Positions 19,736 to 29,940 of a DNA stretch of 29,940 bases are shown here, piece after piece. The translations under genes were made by a program, and so were the position numbers. The notes under the pieces were generated by a model. The model searched no databases and had not been told where the DNA came from. It saw only the letters and a list, made by a program, of their open reading frames with translations. Numbering within the stretch: position 1 is the stretch's first letter; every line of letters begins with the position of its first letter. The stretch spans positions 59,978 through 89,917 of the forward strand of contig NMRA01000703.1 of the NCBI GenBank assembly GCA_002633005.1. Reading direction: 5' to 3'. Source of the DNA: Phoronis australis. Its lineage: Eukaryota; Phoronida; Phoronidae.

Positions 19736-22181
19736 TATGTGCATGCACAAAATGGCATTTGTCCACGGCCTTTCCCCACAACTCCTCAGTATCCCACTGG
19801 TAAAAACATCAATGGCAGAGATGGTCTTCCACTCATTATGTACAACCCGATAACAGCAAAATATATTTTAAAAAATTTTACCGTGTTTCTTAGAAACAGG
19901 TATACTAAAGGCTATTCAATCTCTCAAGATGCATCGATAAAATTCTTTTTGAGACACAGGGTCATAGTGGAAACTCTTTAAGGTCCTACATAACCTTAAA
20001 AAAGCAGCTGAAGTCAACTAAATTTCGACGTTGTAAAGCAGTTATAGTGAACTGACATTTGCGATTCAAACACTAATTTCGATTATTGTTTACGCTCTTC
20101 ATATTTATGAAATCATCAATTGTGTAGTTTTTCATAAAGAAGTTTTATACTTGCTAAGCAGAGTTATTACATTTGATGACCCAGTTTGCAACACTTGATT
20201 AACTCAGTCCATGCTTGGAAACAGTTGTTGAATGATTATCGATGACTGAACTTGCATAGCATAACAGTACCTGGACCTTGTACATTTATGTGGTTGACGT
20301 AAATTTAGTGCGTGCAAATGAAAAATTCATGTAGCAAGTCTTTTAAATGCTGAGATTTTCAAATTCTACATAACCATTCTTAAAAAAGTAAAAACATATG
20401 ACAGTCAAATTCATTTGCAAAAATTTCATGAAACCTCGAGTATTTAGAACCGTCTTATTTTTGCAGAGTAGATATGTTTTTGCAAATCAGGAAAATCCAA
20501 TTCAAAGCTTGTGATTCTTTTTCTGGTATTTTTCCAAATAAAATGATGTGATAAACTTCATTGTTTCCAATGGTGAACACGTCGTATTTCCAACACAAAT
20601 CTACATATCTCTGTAGAATTGTAGAAAATATGTTGCAGAATGTCCTCTACAAAGAACAGGAATTCCAGTCAATAATATTGATTTTACAACGAAAGTTGAT
20701 AGTAACTAAAGTTGTAGGAAGAATATCATTATTGTAAATGTTACAACATAGCGTAATTAGTACAATAGCGCCGTACTGGATTACACAGCGATTAAGTTCT
20801 TCTTTGTCTCTCTGAGAGGTGAGAAAGCACGTTGTTTTCATTGGGCTCGTTTTGAAATGTCACGCATAATTTTCACTGGTCATGTCGGAAACTGTCGAGG
20901 TGCATGACCGTGGAATTATTACTGACTTCAACCGATTGAGAATACTAGAATTGAAAGGTAACTTAAAGAAAGGGTAATTCTGTTTGGTTCAAAATTAAAC
21001 CGTGATTGTTGTATAGAAGGCAACTAACTCAACACCAAGCATTCACGGAAACTTGTCAAATTTCTTCAACTTTCTCCCATCTGAGTTAGAGTAAGGAGTA
21101 TGAAGAATAGAAGACTTCATCTTGCCATTCGCCGCAATAGTTATCGGTTGAAAAACTAGCACCCCAAGCAGCGAATAAACACCACTAATTTAGCGGTGCG
21201 GTTCGATTCATGTAAACACTGATAAATTCATACTTTAATGATGGTCAACGTGCAGTAAAATTACTGGGCGATTAAAAATGGGTAAAATACATTAACTAAA
21301 ATCCACTGATAATCGAATGAGAATGAAAATGTGTGTTTTAATAAATATTAGTGTATTCGCTTTCTGAAGCTCCCTTCAAAGGCCATCGTGGCTTGTTTCA
21401 AATTTGAGTTCTTAATAAGGAAAATTTCCGTTCCTTGTAACATTTCATACCTCCATGGACTACAGTTTAGAGACTGCTCCTGGGAGTTCATCTGGGGAGT
21501 TGTCCCAGGTGCCAGCAAAGGCCAGTAAAAGGGAAGAGTGCAAACCAGGTGGGTGCCGAATGGGTGCTGACCCCTTCCCAGGGGGGTACATGGAAGGAGT
21601 GCTAAACAGGTAAAAACCAATTGGGTATGCCACATGAATGTTGAGCCCCTCCCATCATCACAAATTTTGATTGTTGCCCTGACCATTGACAAGCTGTGCT
21701 GAGGTGATGATAAAATTTGGCCATTGTTTTGAGCATGACGCCAAGGACTTTTGCTTGTAATGACTGGTGGCCATCATGCCCTAGTACCATCCAGCATGTT
21801 TTCCAACTGTTCATTACAAAGTGCTCCCAGCACACTGTGCGTTTCTTGTCCACCCAAGAAGCTCCGGCCCTTGCACAACGTTAACAAACAACCCAGCAAC
21901 GTGTTGTTCGTCGGGTAAAATGGTGGCTTGCAAACGAAGGTGTGTCGAGAATGCTGCGTTCTGGTCTGAGTTAAGCAGTCATTCAAAAATCTTGGGATAG
22001 GTCAATTCGTTTGTGCAGTAGGAGTAACACAAGTAAGAAGAAGAAAGCAAGACAATTCATCACTACCACAACACTGTATACCATTCTGATGCTCTCTCAC
22101 ATATAATTTTAGTACACGTACATAGACAACAAAGTGTGTGGAGAAGGCAGAGCATAGTGTGTGCACCCGGGTGAGAATTTT
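19736..22181. other. no gene seen; one GC-richer patch
   Basis: Mostly AT-rich and featureless. About 21450-21960 is more GC-rich and has three overlapping minus-strand frames (70-114 codons) that I do not recognise. Stops interrupt every frame, so I do not call a gene. Confidence 0.4.
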
Positions 22182-22607
22182 ACACGTTTGACACGCTTTT
22201 GAGCGTGTCAAACGTGTCAGACGTGTAAAAAAAGTGTAATACGTGTCAAAATTGCCACGTTAACGTGTAAAACGTGTAAAAACATGACGTGTAAAATTTG
22301 CCACGTTAGCGTGTCAAACGTGTAAAATTTGCCACGTTAGTGTGTCGAACGTGTAAAATTTGCCACGTTAGCGTGTCAAACATGTAAAAATTGACACGCT
22401 AGCGTGTCAAACGTGTAAAATTTGCCACATTAGCGTGTCAAACGTGTAAAGTTTGCCACGTTAACGTGTCAAACTTGTAAAGTTTGACACGCTAGCATAT
22501 CAAACGTGTAAAATGTGACACGCTACGGTGTCAAACGTGTAAAATTTTGACACGCTAGCGTGTCGAACGTGTAAAATTTTGACACGCTAGCGTGTCGAAC
22601 GTGTAAA
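22182..22607. repeat. 31-bp palindrome-rich satellite
   Basis: The array opens with a hairpin at 22182-22217 (16-bp perfect stem ACACGTTTGACACGCT, loop TTTG). It then runs with a very regular 31-base period: equivalent positions are 22301, 22332, 22363, 22394, 22425, 22456, 22487 and 22518, followed by two steps of 32. The unit resembles ACGTGTAAAATTTGCCACG followed by TTAGCGTGTCAA. Several junctions are perfect palindromes: TTGACACGCTAGCGTGTCAA (22391-22410), and GACACGCTAGCGTGTC at 22549-22564 and 22581-22596. Confidence 0.95.
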
Positions 22608-22779
22608 ATATGATAGAACTCTTCAATAAAGATACAATTTAAATAGGCTTGGCAGTTCTGAAAAGGCCACTGGGAGGTAATCACCCAATTTGAATGATTA
22701 AACATGTTCCCTCAATAACATCAAAGAGTTTGCAACAAAAGTTTTCACTGCCTATTGAAATATCCAAATATTGAGTTAG

Positions 22780-24070
22780 AGTGAGGTGCCACAGTACTTA
22801 GTCGTCATCATCAAACGTCCTCTTCAAACTGAGAACATATACGCCAATTTTCAAAACCATCCCTAGAATGATTTGGTTGATACAGTGGTAGACGCCAAAA
22901 ACAAGATTTGAAAACGGAAAAAATGGCCACTAGGTGGCGCAAAATACCTCGATTCCATCCAAAAACAGGAAAATAACATCATCTCACCAATAGATATACT
23001 TAAAATTTGATGAAAATCTGTTGAGGACCTTTGAAGATACAGAGTTAAACGTAAAAACTAAAATTGCCACTAGGGGCACACCAGTAGCCAGATCTTTCCG
23101 AAAGTTGTTGTCGTCCGTACTCGAATCATATAAATACACTTGCTAAATTAAGTAAAGATCTTGCAAACAGTTTAGAAGATACACCCATGAGCACAAAATA
23201 ACTGCCACTAGGAGGTGCCCCAGTAGACGGAGTCTTCGGAAAATCATCATCAGCCGTCCACTTCATAGTAAAAACATACATATCAATTTTCACAAAAACA
23301 GTACAAATGGCCATTAGGTGGCGCAAACAACATCAAATTCATCTGAAAATGGAGCGATTGCGTCACCTCATTAACAGATGCCAGTATGCCAAATTTTATG
23401 AAAATACATCGAGGACCTTTGAAGATACAGAGGTAAATGTAAAAAAAATAAAATTGCCACTAGGTGACACACCAGTAGTCAGATCAGTCAGAAAGTCATT
23501 GTCGACCGTTGTAAACATCATATAAGTATACTTACTAAATTTCGTAAAGATCTTTCCAACGATTTAGGATACACAGCCATAGTCGCGAAAAAAACTGACA
23601 CTAGGAGGCACCACAGTAGTCAGTCATCGGAAAAATCATCGGCGGACTTCATAGTAAGAACATACATGCCAATTTTCACAATCTTCCTTTGAGCGGATTG
23701 GCTGATTGGGTGGACGCAAAAAAACAGACTCGAAAAGTGAAAAATGGCCACTAGGTGGTGCAAACTACATGGAATCCATTCAAAAATGAGAAGATCGCAT
23801 CATCTCACTAATAGGTGCCTAATACATACCAAATTTCATAAAAATCCGTTAGGACTTTTGAAAATAGAGGTAAGCGTAAAAAACTAAAATTGCCACTAGG
23901 GGCACACAGGTTGTCGGAGCCATCCGAAAATTTGCTCATGCCGTCTATCATGCATGGAAGGAACATATGTGCAGAATTTCATGAGCATATGTCAAGGGGT
24001 TTTGGAGATAGAGCAGTGGGAGTCAGATGGACGGAGATGACGGCATAATGCGTTCACATATAAACATGTG
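22780..24070 (+). repeat. CTCF-like A-B-C repeat array, block 3
   Basis: Subunits run A, B, C, A, B, C, A, B with cores starting at 22927, 23067, 23204, 23311, 23457, 23598, 23748 and 23893. One short step (23204 to 23311, 107 bases) lacks the TTAGAGCGGTTTGG segment. After the last B unit a C-related tail ends with AGATGGACGGAGATGACGGC, a phrase typical of the end of such invertebrate repeats. The core at 22927, CCACTAGGTGGCGC, is a full consensus match. CCATTAGGTGGCGC at 23311 and CCACTAGGTGGTGC at 23748 each have one mismatch. Confidence 0.93.
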
Positions 24071-24976
24071 GGCGCATAAAAATGACACGTTTGGGGTTTA
24101 AACCTGGATGAATTAGTGCAATTTATCGCACTGAAAAATGCGTTCTTCCCCATTCTTCCTGCGCTTCTTACTTGACCGCTGCTTATTCACCACTTGGTGG
24201 CACAAGTACTAGCAATAACAACAAAATCACAAGTGAACTCTCCTATTGTACTATGTACACTCCTTGGTTACAGCCCACAGCACAGCAGTAATTCATTGCT
24301 GTCACTGAAGGGATGAATAGAGTAATGTATCCCAGAAAACAACACAATATGAGAACAACAAAGAACGTGTGGAACTCCAATGGCATGAAAATAAGTTTAC
24401 AAAAGAGCTTGTGGCATTGTGGGTAAATACAACAAGATTTGAGTGTCACTGAGTACAAAATGCTGGATGGCCTTATTGCAAGGTGACATATAGTAGTGCT
24501 TTCAAATTTCTTGCCTAAAGGTAAAACCCCAACTCTGTATACTTAGACTGGGCTGTTGGAATTACAGAATTTTCACACAATACACAATAAAACGATTTGC
24601 ACCAAAAGCTAAAATAAAACGTTAAATGGACGGAGTAGACAATTTTTTAAAAATCTTTCAGTTGGATCGATTTTTTGGAGAAAGGATTTTACAGCTTTAA
24701 TTAAAGAAAAATATTTAAAAAATGAGATCTAATATCAATTTTTCTTTCTTTATCTTGATGAGTAAAAATTATTTTGCTTATCCAACTGGTTGTTAATAAT
24801 AGAAAGCCCTACTGAACATAGTTTTTCTGCCCTCTTAAACATCCAAGTATTATACCATAAACTTGTTGAAAGTATATAAACAAAATTGAACCAGTGTTGC
24901 ATTGATACTTTTACATAAGTTAGCTTAAAGTACGGTAAGATAAAACTGGGATACAAGACCAACGTCCTCTGTCCTC
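24071..24976. other. no gene seen
   Basis: AT-rich sequence. At 24189-24203, CACCACTTGGTGGCAC gives an isolated CTCF-like half outside the array. No coding signal is supportable. Confidence 0.4.
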
Positions 24977-26915
24977 TTAAGGTAGGTGGATACACAAAAA
25001 AAATAATTTTGACTGTTTTTTTACATTTTTATGTCACCCTAATCTTTAATTCTTGATGCACAGTATACTGAAGAAAAATAAAATCATTTTGAAAATCCAA
25101 AGTTGTTTTTTAGCTATACTTGACCAAGCCTCAGTAAGTCACGTGGCTTGAGTGCTCACCAGCTCAGTGACTGACAACTGGGGCGGAGCTTATATACAAG
25201 GACACTAGCTCTAATCTAACCCTGTCAACAAACATTGCGTAACCGGGCAATCGAGAGTGCTGTACCAGCTGATATTGATGTTGTAGCAAGACCAAGAATG
25301 AAATAATTCTATTTTTGACCATGTGAAAGTTGGTAGTGAAATGGTGAACTAGCTCCTGTTCCGAGCCTGAGCCTGTTTGTCTATCTGCAAAAAAAAAATA
25401 AGTTGAGTACGCCAAGTCCTACCGAATCCATCACTGCACTCACCTTGAGGAGTCAGTGCAGAAATTGTGCGTGTATAAGAGAAGTCGGTAAGGTGAGGTG
25501 TGTTGCGAGAGGACGCTGAGCGTCGACGTAGGTGGTGTTGCACGATTCGGTAAGAGTGCATGCACGCGCTGTGAAGACAAGCCGCGCGCGCGCGACACAT
25601 GGACAACTACATGACGTCAGAGTAGAGTCTTTGCAGATAAACCGTGCTTCTGTGCTGGGAACGCGCCGTGGAGAAACTAGGCAGTCAAACCCATAGGATT
25701 TTTTAACTTGCCACTGGCCGTAACCCAAAGAATTAGAGAAATGACCCAGTGTTCCACATAACAAAACTTTTCTAGTGCAGAGATTCAAACGTAACCCTGA
25801 ATTAAAACTCATGATATTATACGATTTTAGAGGAAAGCAATATAAGAAACTTTGGTTAACTTGAGAATATCACCCAAGCGACGCTATTTGCGCAGAAAAG
25901 GATATTTTCTTATCCCAAAGTCCATTTGGTACAGGCACGTATAAATGTTGAACCATTACCATGAAAGCAGTTCTTTATCCTCGTCGCCAATATTGTTATG
26001 TAGACAGTAACACGGCGATTTGATATAACACATATATTGGTTGATGATAATATTGGAATACTAACAAATAGGTCTGTGTAATATAGTTAGAGGGTCTTTT
26101 ACTACACAGAGTGGAGAGTTCCGATGAATCGTACAAACAATCAACACATGGTGGTCGGCACACCAGTACAGCAGACGCTAAGCTCCGCCCACGTGACAGC
26201 CATATTTGTTTTGGTCATCTGTCGTGCTTCACAAGTTCGAAAAAATGATTAAAATTACGCTGTAAACAAACAGGTATGCCACATTTTCTAAACATGAAGT
26301 AAATATCAGCTTTATTTCTAGTACTTCAATAAAAATTGGAACATAATGACCACGCATTCTGAACGAAATTTGATCTCAAGTGGCAATCTAAGACCGCTTA
26401 ACTTCAAAGTCGTTTTTCTCGGCTCGTGATTTCAGGATAGTGACAAGATTCTCTGGCCTATTTTTCCACAACACGTGGGTCAATTTTTACGAAATTTGAA
26501 ATCCTCTTGGACTGAAGTAAAATCGCGTGCCAGGGTTTTTTGATACATGGACCAGATTTTTAGTTATTGGACGAAAAGTGACCAAATGACAAAAAGTGGT
26601 GTGCTTGCCCCAACTCACACACAAAAAATGCCACAAAATCAAGATTATAATGATTTTGTACGTATATTTGGTATGGATAAGTAGAATATTGCGTAAGGAA
26701 ACAGTTGATGATCCCTGTGCATTTTGAAAAAAAAATCGAGGTAAAATTGGATTTTTTGAAAATTAAAAAATACGATTTAAAAAAAACGAACTACAAAAAA
26801 ACTTTTTTTTTCGATTTTTGTCACTTTCAGAGTCACGTCTAACTAGTTAAAACTCCCTTTTCACTCATTTTATTTAGGAACCTGGAGATTTGACCAGTGT
26901 ATACATCTACCTTAA
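24977..26915 (-). mobile_element. TTAA-flanked non-autonomous DNA transposon, copy 2 (inverted)
   Basis: The element proper is 24981-26911 (1931 bp) with TTAA at 24977-24980 and 26912-26915. It is the reverse complement of copy 1 along its whole length, with roughly nine in ten bases agreeing in the stretches I compared (for example the CpG-rich segment at 25500-25650 against 14090-14240). The primer-site-like sequence lies at 25977-25989 (minus strand). The small open frames differ between the copies through indels, so neither copy codes for a conserved protein. A conserved TATATAAGCTCC lies about 190-220 bp inside the GGTAGGTGGATACAC end of both copies. Confidence 0.9.
25977..25989 (-). other. 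retroelement primer-binding-site-like sequence in TTAA element copy 2
   Basis: On the minus strand it reads TGGCGACGAGGAT, complementary to the 3' end of tRNA-Ser(GCT), as in copy 1. The following short frame (MVQHLYVPVPNGLW...) is also kept, so the leader was already part of the element before the copies separated. Confidence 0.5.
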
Positions 26916-26989
26916 AACATCTCTACTTTGTTATTCCATAAAAATATCAACAAAACTTTGATTCAATTCTGCTAAAATATCAAAAATTT

Positions 26990-27009
26990 CTGCACTTGAG
27001 TAAGTGCAG
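26990..27009. repeat. small hairpin
   Basis: CTGCACTT and AAGTGCAG flank the loop GAGT. Function unknown. Confidence 0.7.
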
Positions 27010-27132
27010 AATTTCTATGAGTGAGAAAAGTTCAGAAATTTTGCAAAAGAGGTATAATTGACTCAAATTCAAAATCATCCTGATTAAAGATACGAGACAG
27101 AGTTTGAAATGTCAGCCCTCAGAGACGAGGTA

Positions 27133-27232
27133 TGTACTGGGGCAAGCAGGCTATGAATGTACTGGGGCAAGCAGGCTATGAATGTACTGGGGCAAGCAGG
27201 CTATGAATGTACTGGGGCAAGCAGGCTATGAA
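27133..27232. repeat. minisatellite, 4 identical copies of 25 bp
   Basis: The unit TGTACTGGGGCAAGCAGGC + TATGAA is repeated four times without a single difference, which implies very recent expansion. Confidence 0.98.
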
Positions 27233-27510
27233 TTTCAACAAAAACTCATCATTGAGCATTGATATTATTTTACACGTAAAATCTTGGACACTTTACGCGG
27301 CGAATATCTGAGAGAACATGGGATGCAGAGTGTTGATTTGCACCCACCGTGTGCATGAACATACAGCGTAGATACAAATTAGAGATGATCCCTACTAACC
27401 AGAGCAATGCTAATGAAGCAGACTTAATAGCTGCCTCTAGTGGGTGCAAGTCAGAAATGCTCTCCTCAATAGGAACATAGCTGCCTCCTTCATTATGATT
27501 TTTCAAAAAG
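27233..27510. other. no gene seen; short minus-strand open frame
   Basis: A 78-codon minus-strand frame (27270-27506) has a hydrophobic stretch (LALLWLVGIISNLYL) but no recognisable domain. I treat it as chance or decayed sequence. Confidence 0.3.
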
Positions 27511-27835
27511 TTTGAAAGATTGAGATGCAGACAACAAAGGACACAAAAACAACAGAAGGGTCACTTGGGGCACAATGTAGGTTAAATCCAACTGAAACAG
27601 GGCAGGTGCTGTGTCTTCCTGATAGCAAAGCATTAGCCAAAATTCATGACACATGCAAAGAAAAAACAAATTGCCACTTTAGCAAGACTAATTGCAATGG
27701 TCGAATTTGTCACAAAATCCATGTCAGTTGTACTCTCCTCCAAACAAACACATGCCAAATTTCATGAAGATCCATCAAAGGAAAGAGATGACAGCAATAT
27801 GCACCCACATGTACGAAAAGGCTCCTGGAACTTTA
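27511..27835 (+). repeat. diverged fragment of the CTCF-like repeat family
   Basis: It has AAATTGCCACTTTAGCAAG at about 27668 where the core would be. It continues with CATGCCAAATTTCATGAAGATCC at about 27752 and GAGATGACAGCAATATG, phrases shared with the family. The core is too decayed to count as a CTCF-like site. Confidence 0.5.
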
Positions 27836-29400
27836 TATTGTGTAATAGCAAAAACAAAACAGATATTTTATTCAACCAATGGTGTGGCAAAACATTAAGG
27901 TTACACACTACATTATTGTCAAGTATGTGTTTAGACAATATTAAAGATTTTAACTCCGTAAAAGTATATAATTTCTGAAAGCAGAAAGCCCATAAAATCT
28001 GATTTTTTACTTTTTACTAACCTAGCATTAATCGGGTCATGGTACCATGACGATTTGCGATTTTAGTAAAATTTAGGAAAAAGGTACACTGATAGTAAAA
28101 CAATGGCCAACAGTATCAATAACAAAATGTTCTCATGAGATCTCAAAAATGCTGTTTTCTAAAATATTGCTTCATTTTCAATCATGCAACTACCGGTAAT
28201 AGATATTCGTATTAAAATCTTAGAAATACTATTATTTGATAGCCATTCAAGCAAAAACGGAACATTTCATAAACAATTCCAAGTAACAATGTTTTGGAAA
28301 CAGTACATAAAACAAAGTATCCGAAAGTATCCTAAATCAGACCAACTATTTCTGAGATATGAGTTTTACCCTTAGTTTGACTTGAGAAAGATAGATTAGC
28401 CTTCAAAAAGTACATAATTATAGAAAACATAAGCATGAATTAATTTTTTTAATGGCCAAATGTTTGTTTAGTTTCTCACAGGTGGAAGAATTCAGGTGAT
28501 CAGAACTTCTTACCCATAAAACGTAAATACGGCATGGAAATGTCAGCACTGCAGCTGATGTTTGATGTGAGAGTGTACTCATAAAAATAATACATTTTAC
28601 TTAATTTCAACTCATGAAAATTGCATGACCACACTTGATTATTTCCCGCTCCGTGCAGACTGTACCAAGATCAAACAACCACACAGAATCACTGACGACA
28701 ATAACTGGAAAGCTAACACGCCGTCAATTACAAGATTACAAAAATGCTGAATGACAACTGATTGGCAAGAGATGAACCTCTTTAATATGCATGCAAAGAA
28801 AAGTCACATTGTACACGTCAGAATGTATTTCTGGGTGGCAATCTGATTAATTTAATGACCACGCTGTGACCGCATTGTACTGAGAGTTGTCAGCAATGAT
28901 TTACACTCCTTGGCATAACAACGTTGATCGCCGTTGACTAATTCATCACATTACAAAAATCTCTTACATCGCTGAAAAAGGGCAAAATTCTGAGTTACCT
29001 AATATAAAATTTCAAATACTGTACCATGTTCACTGCAAGGATGCTTTTTGTTGAAAGGACAATCTTTTACGGGGGTCGCGAAGCCAAGATCCCCTTACAC
29101 AGAACCGTACAGGAAAAAGGTACTATACAATAACAATGATTCAAATAATGTATAAATATCTAAATAAAGATTCTTCTAACATCTGACTATAGCATATAAA
29201 ACTGAGTTAAGTTTCACAACAGCTTTCTGTCAGCAAACACTGAATCAGCATCCGCTCACAGGACGGGGAATTAGTTTTATTGCATCTGAAGTTGGTAACG
29301 CAGTATGATTTATTCATTGTTGATGTCTCAAACAATTTGCACTCAGGACCACTCCTACGGCATTACAAATTGTATCAGTCTACTGACAGAGTTAGACTGA
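27836..29400. other. no gene seen; one 16-bp palindrome
   Basis: AT-rich. GTCATGGTACCATGAC at 28036-28051 is a perfect palindrome. No other feature is supportable. Confidence 0.4.
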
Positions 29401-29404
29401 CTAT

Positions 29405-29624
29405 TTTAGTTTTAATTTTTTTTAATGTTTATTACGAAATCTTCAGAATGAATATACATAACCCAGAAAGCGCCAAGAGGCATTACATCTGGGTAAAAAA
29501 AAAACAAAGAAGTCTATATACAATTATTATATACGAATACATAAATAAAAAAACTGATGCTAAGAATACAATGATATATGACAGCGAATGAAAATTATTC
29601 ATTTTCATACAGATGTATAAAATT
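29405..29624 (-). mobile_element. 3' untranslated tail of a LINE
   Basis: It lies downstream of the stop codon of the LINE frame on the minus strand. AATAAA (29433-29428) is followed by an A-rich run near 29424-29410, the form expected for a LINE 3' end. The precise end is uncertain. Confidence 0.5.
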
Positions 29625-29939
29625 CTATCCACTCACACAAAGAGATTTAATGTTATAAAGAAATTCTGATACTATTTCAAATAAAACCTTATTTTCGTTT
29701 GAGTTAAGTTCTTGACATCCATATAGAAAGAAATTAATTTTGTTGTACAATTGCGGAATTTCAGAATATTTTTTATAAACATTGGGGTATTGTTCGAGTG
29801 CCTGGAAGAGCTGTACCCTCTCCTTGCATACCTCACAAGCAAAGAAAACATGAGGATATGTCTGGGTATCTCCACAGGAACACAGAGGCGAAATATTATT
29901 AAAATTATGTCTAAATTTCTCGTTGTTTAGGAATAGACC
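29625..29939 (-). CDS. LINE ORF2 C-terminal end, partial at window edge
   Basis: The minus-strand frame is open from the window edge for 104 codons and ends with TAG at 29627-29625. It carries a cysteine/histidine motif, LCSCGDTQTYPHVFFACEVC, with spacing CxC...H...C. This is the zinc-knuckle-like domain found at the C-terminus of many LINE reverse-transcriptase proteins and thought to help bind nucleic acid at the target. The rest (LFQALEQYPNVY ... FFLYGCQELNSNENK) is the short tail seen in such proteins. No frameshift is visible in the part present. It may belong to the same LINE group as the fragment at 2-313, but the two do not overlap and this cannot be tested here. Confidence 0.75.
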   Translation of the reverse strand, partial: GLFLNNEKFRHNFNNISPLCSCGDTQTYPHVFFACEVCKERVQLFQALEQYPNVYKKYSEIPQLYNKINFFLYGCQELNSNENKVLFEIVSEFLYNIKSLCVSG

Positions 29940-29940
29940 A

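Noticed and set aside
21200-21210. GGTTCGATTCA as a tRNA/SINE B box
   Set aside because: No A box at the right distance, no pairing acceptor or T stem, and no tRNA fold.
21348-21986. Overlapping minus-strand frames of 70-114 codons as a gene
   Set aside because: Each is stopped by the others' frames, there is no domain or splice signal, and they lie in a merely GC-richer patch.
22391-22410. TTGACACGCTAGCGTGTCAA as a Brachyury (T-box) palindrome
   Set aside because: The T-box half site is AGGTGTGA; the core here (AGCGTGTCA) differs at key bases.
22182-22607. 31-bp repeats as a CRISPR array
   Set aside because: Units are contiguous and similar throughout, with no distinct spacers, and the setting is an animal genome.

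Overview
The window looks like gene-poor, AT-rich chromosomal DNA from an animal, probably a marine invertebrate. The evidence is two decayed non-LTR retrotransposon (LINE) fragments, several kinds of DNA transposon with inverted repeats and target duplications, metazoan-type ETS/YY1 and CTCF-like motifs, and no long open reading frame (the longest is 171 codons). I cannot name the species. I found no rRNA, tRNA, CRISPR array or intact host gene. Introns or small exons of a host gene could be present but cannot be shown from the sequence alone.

Layout: 2-313 (-) is the reverse-transcriptase thumb end of a LINE that runs off the left edge. 540-760 is a CpG-richer patch with an ETS + YY1 arrangement like a TATA-less promoter. 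2009-3123 is a complete non-autonomous DNA transposon with about 76-bp inverted termini and a perfect 8-bp target duplication (hAT-like). 6431-6710 is a 7 x 40-bp minisatellite. 7473-9464 is a hairpin-tipped element with internal 311-bp tandem repeats and an asymmetric inverted terminal repeat (Helentron/HINE-like). 10.03-10.55 kb is a GC-richer ORF-dense patch of unknown nature. 11912-12452 is a foldback element. 12502-15745 is a second hairpin-tipped element, made of about 430-bp tandem repeats with AGGTCA motifs. It is split by a 1954-bp TTAA-flanked element (12818-14771).

16.85-24.07 kb is dominated by three blocks of a repeat in which about 146-bp subunits A-B-C alternate. Almost every subunit carries, on the + strand, a match or near match to the CTCF core consensus. 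The first two blocks are one array split by a 1452-bp TA-flanked transposon (17914-19365) that holds a frameshifted HIRAN-like domain remnant. Between blocks two and three, 22182-22607 is a 31-bp palindrome-rich satellite. At 24981-26911 the TTAA element recurs in inverted orientation, so the two copies bracket all the CTCF-like arrays. 27133-27232 is a perfect 4 x 25-bp repeat. 29625-29939 (-) is the C-terminal end of another LINE ORF, with its 3' tail reaching to about 29405.

No gene set works together here. The biology is repeat nesting and the motifs that repeats bring. The strongest calls are the precise transposon boundaries (8-bp, TTAA and TA duplications), the two Helentron-like elements with the same architecture, and the CTCF-like array.
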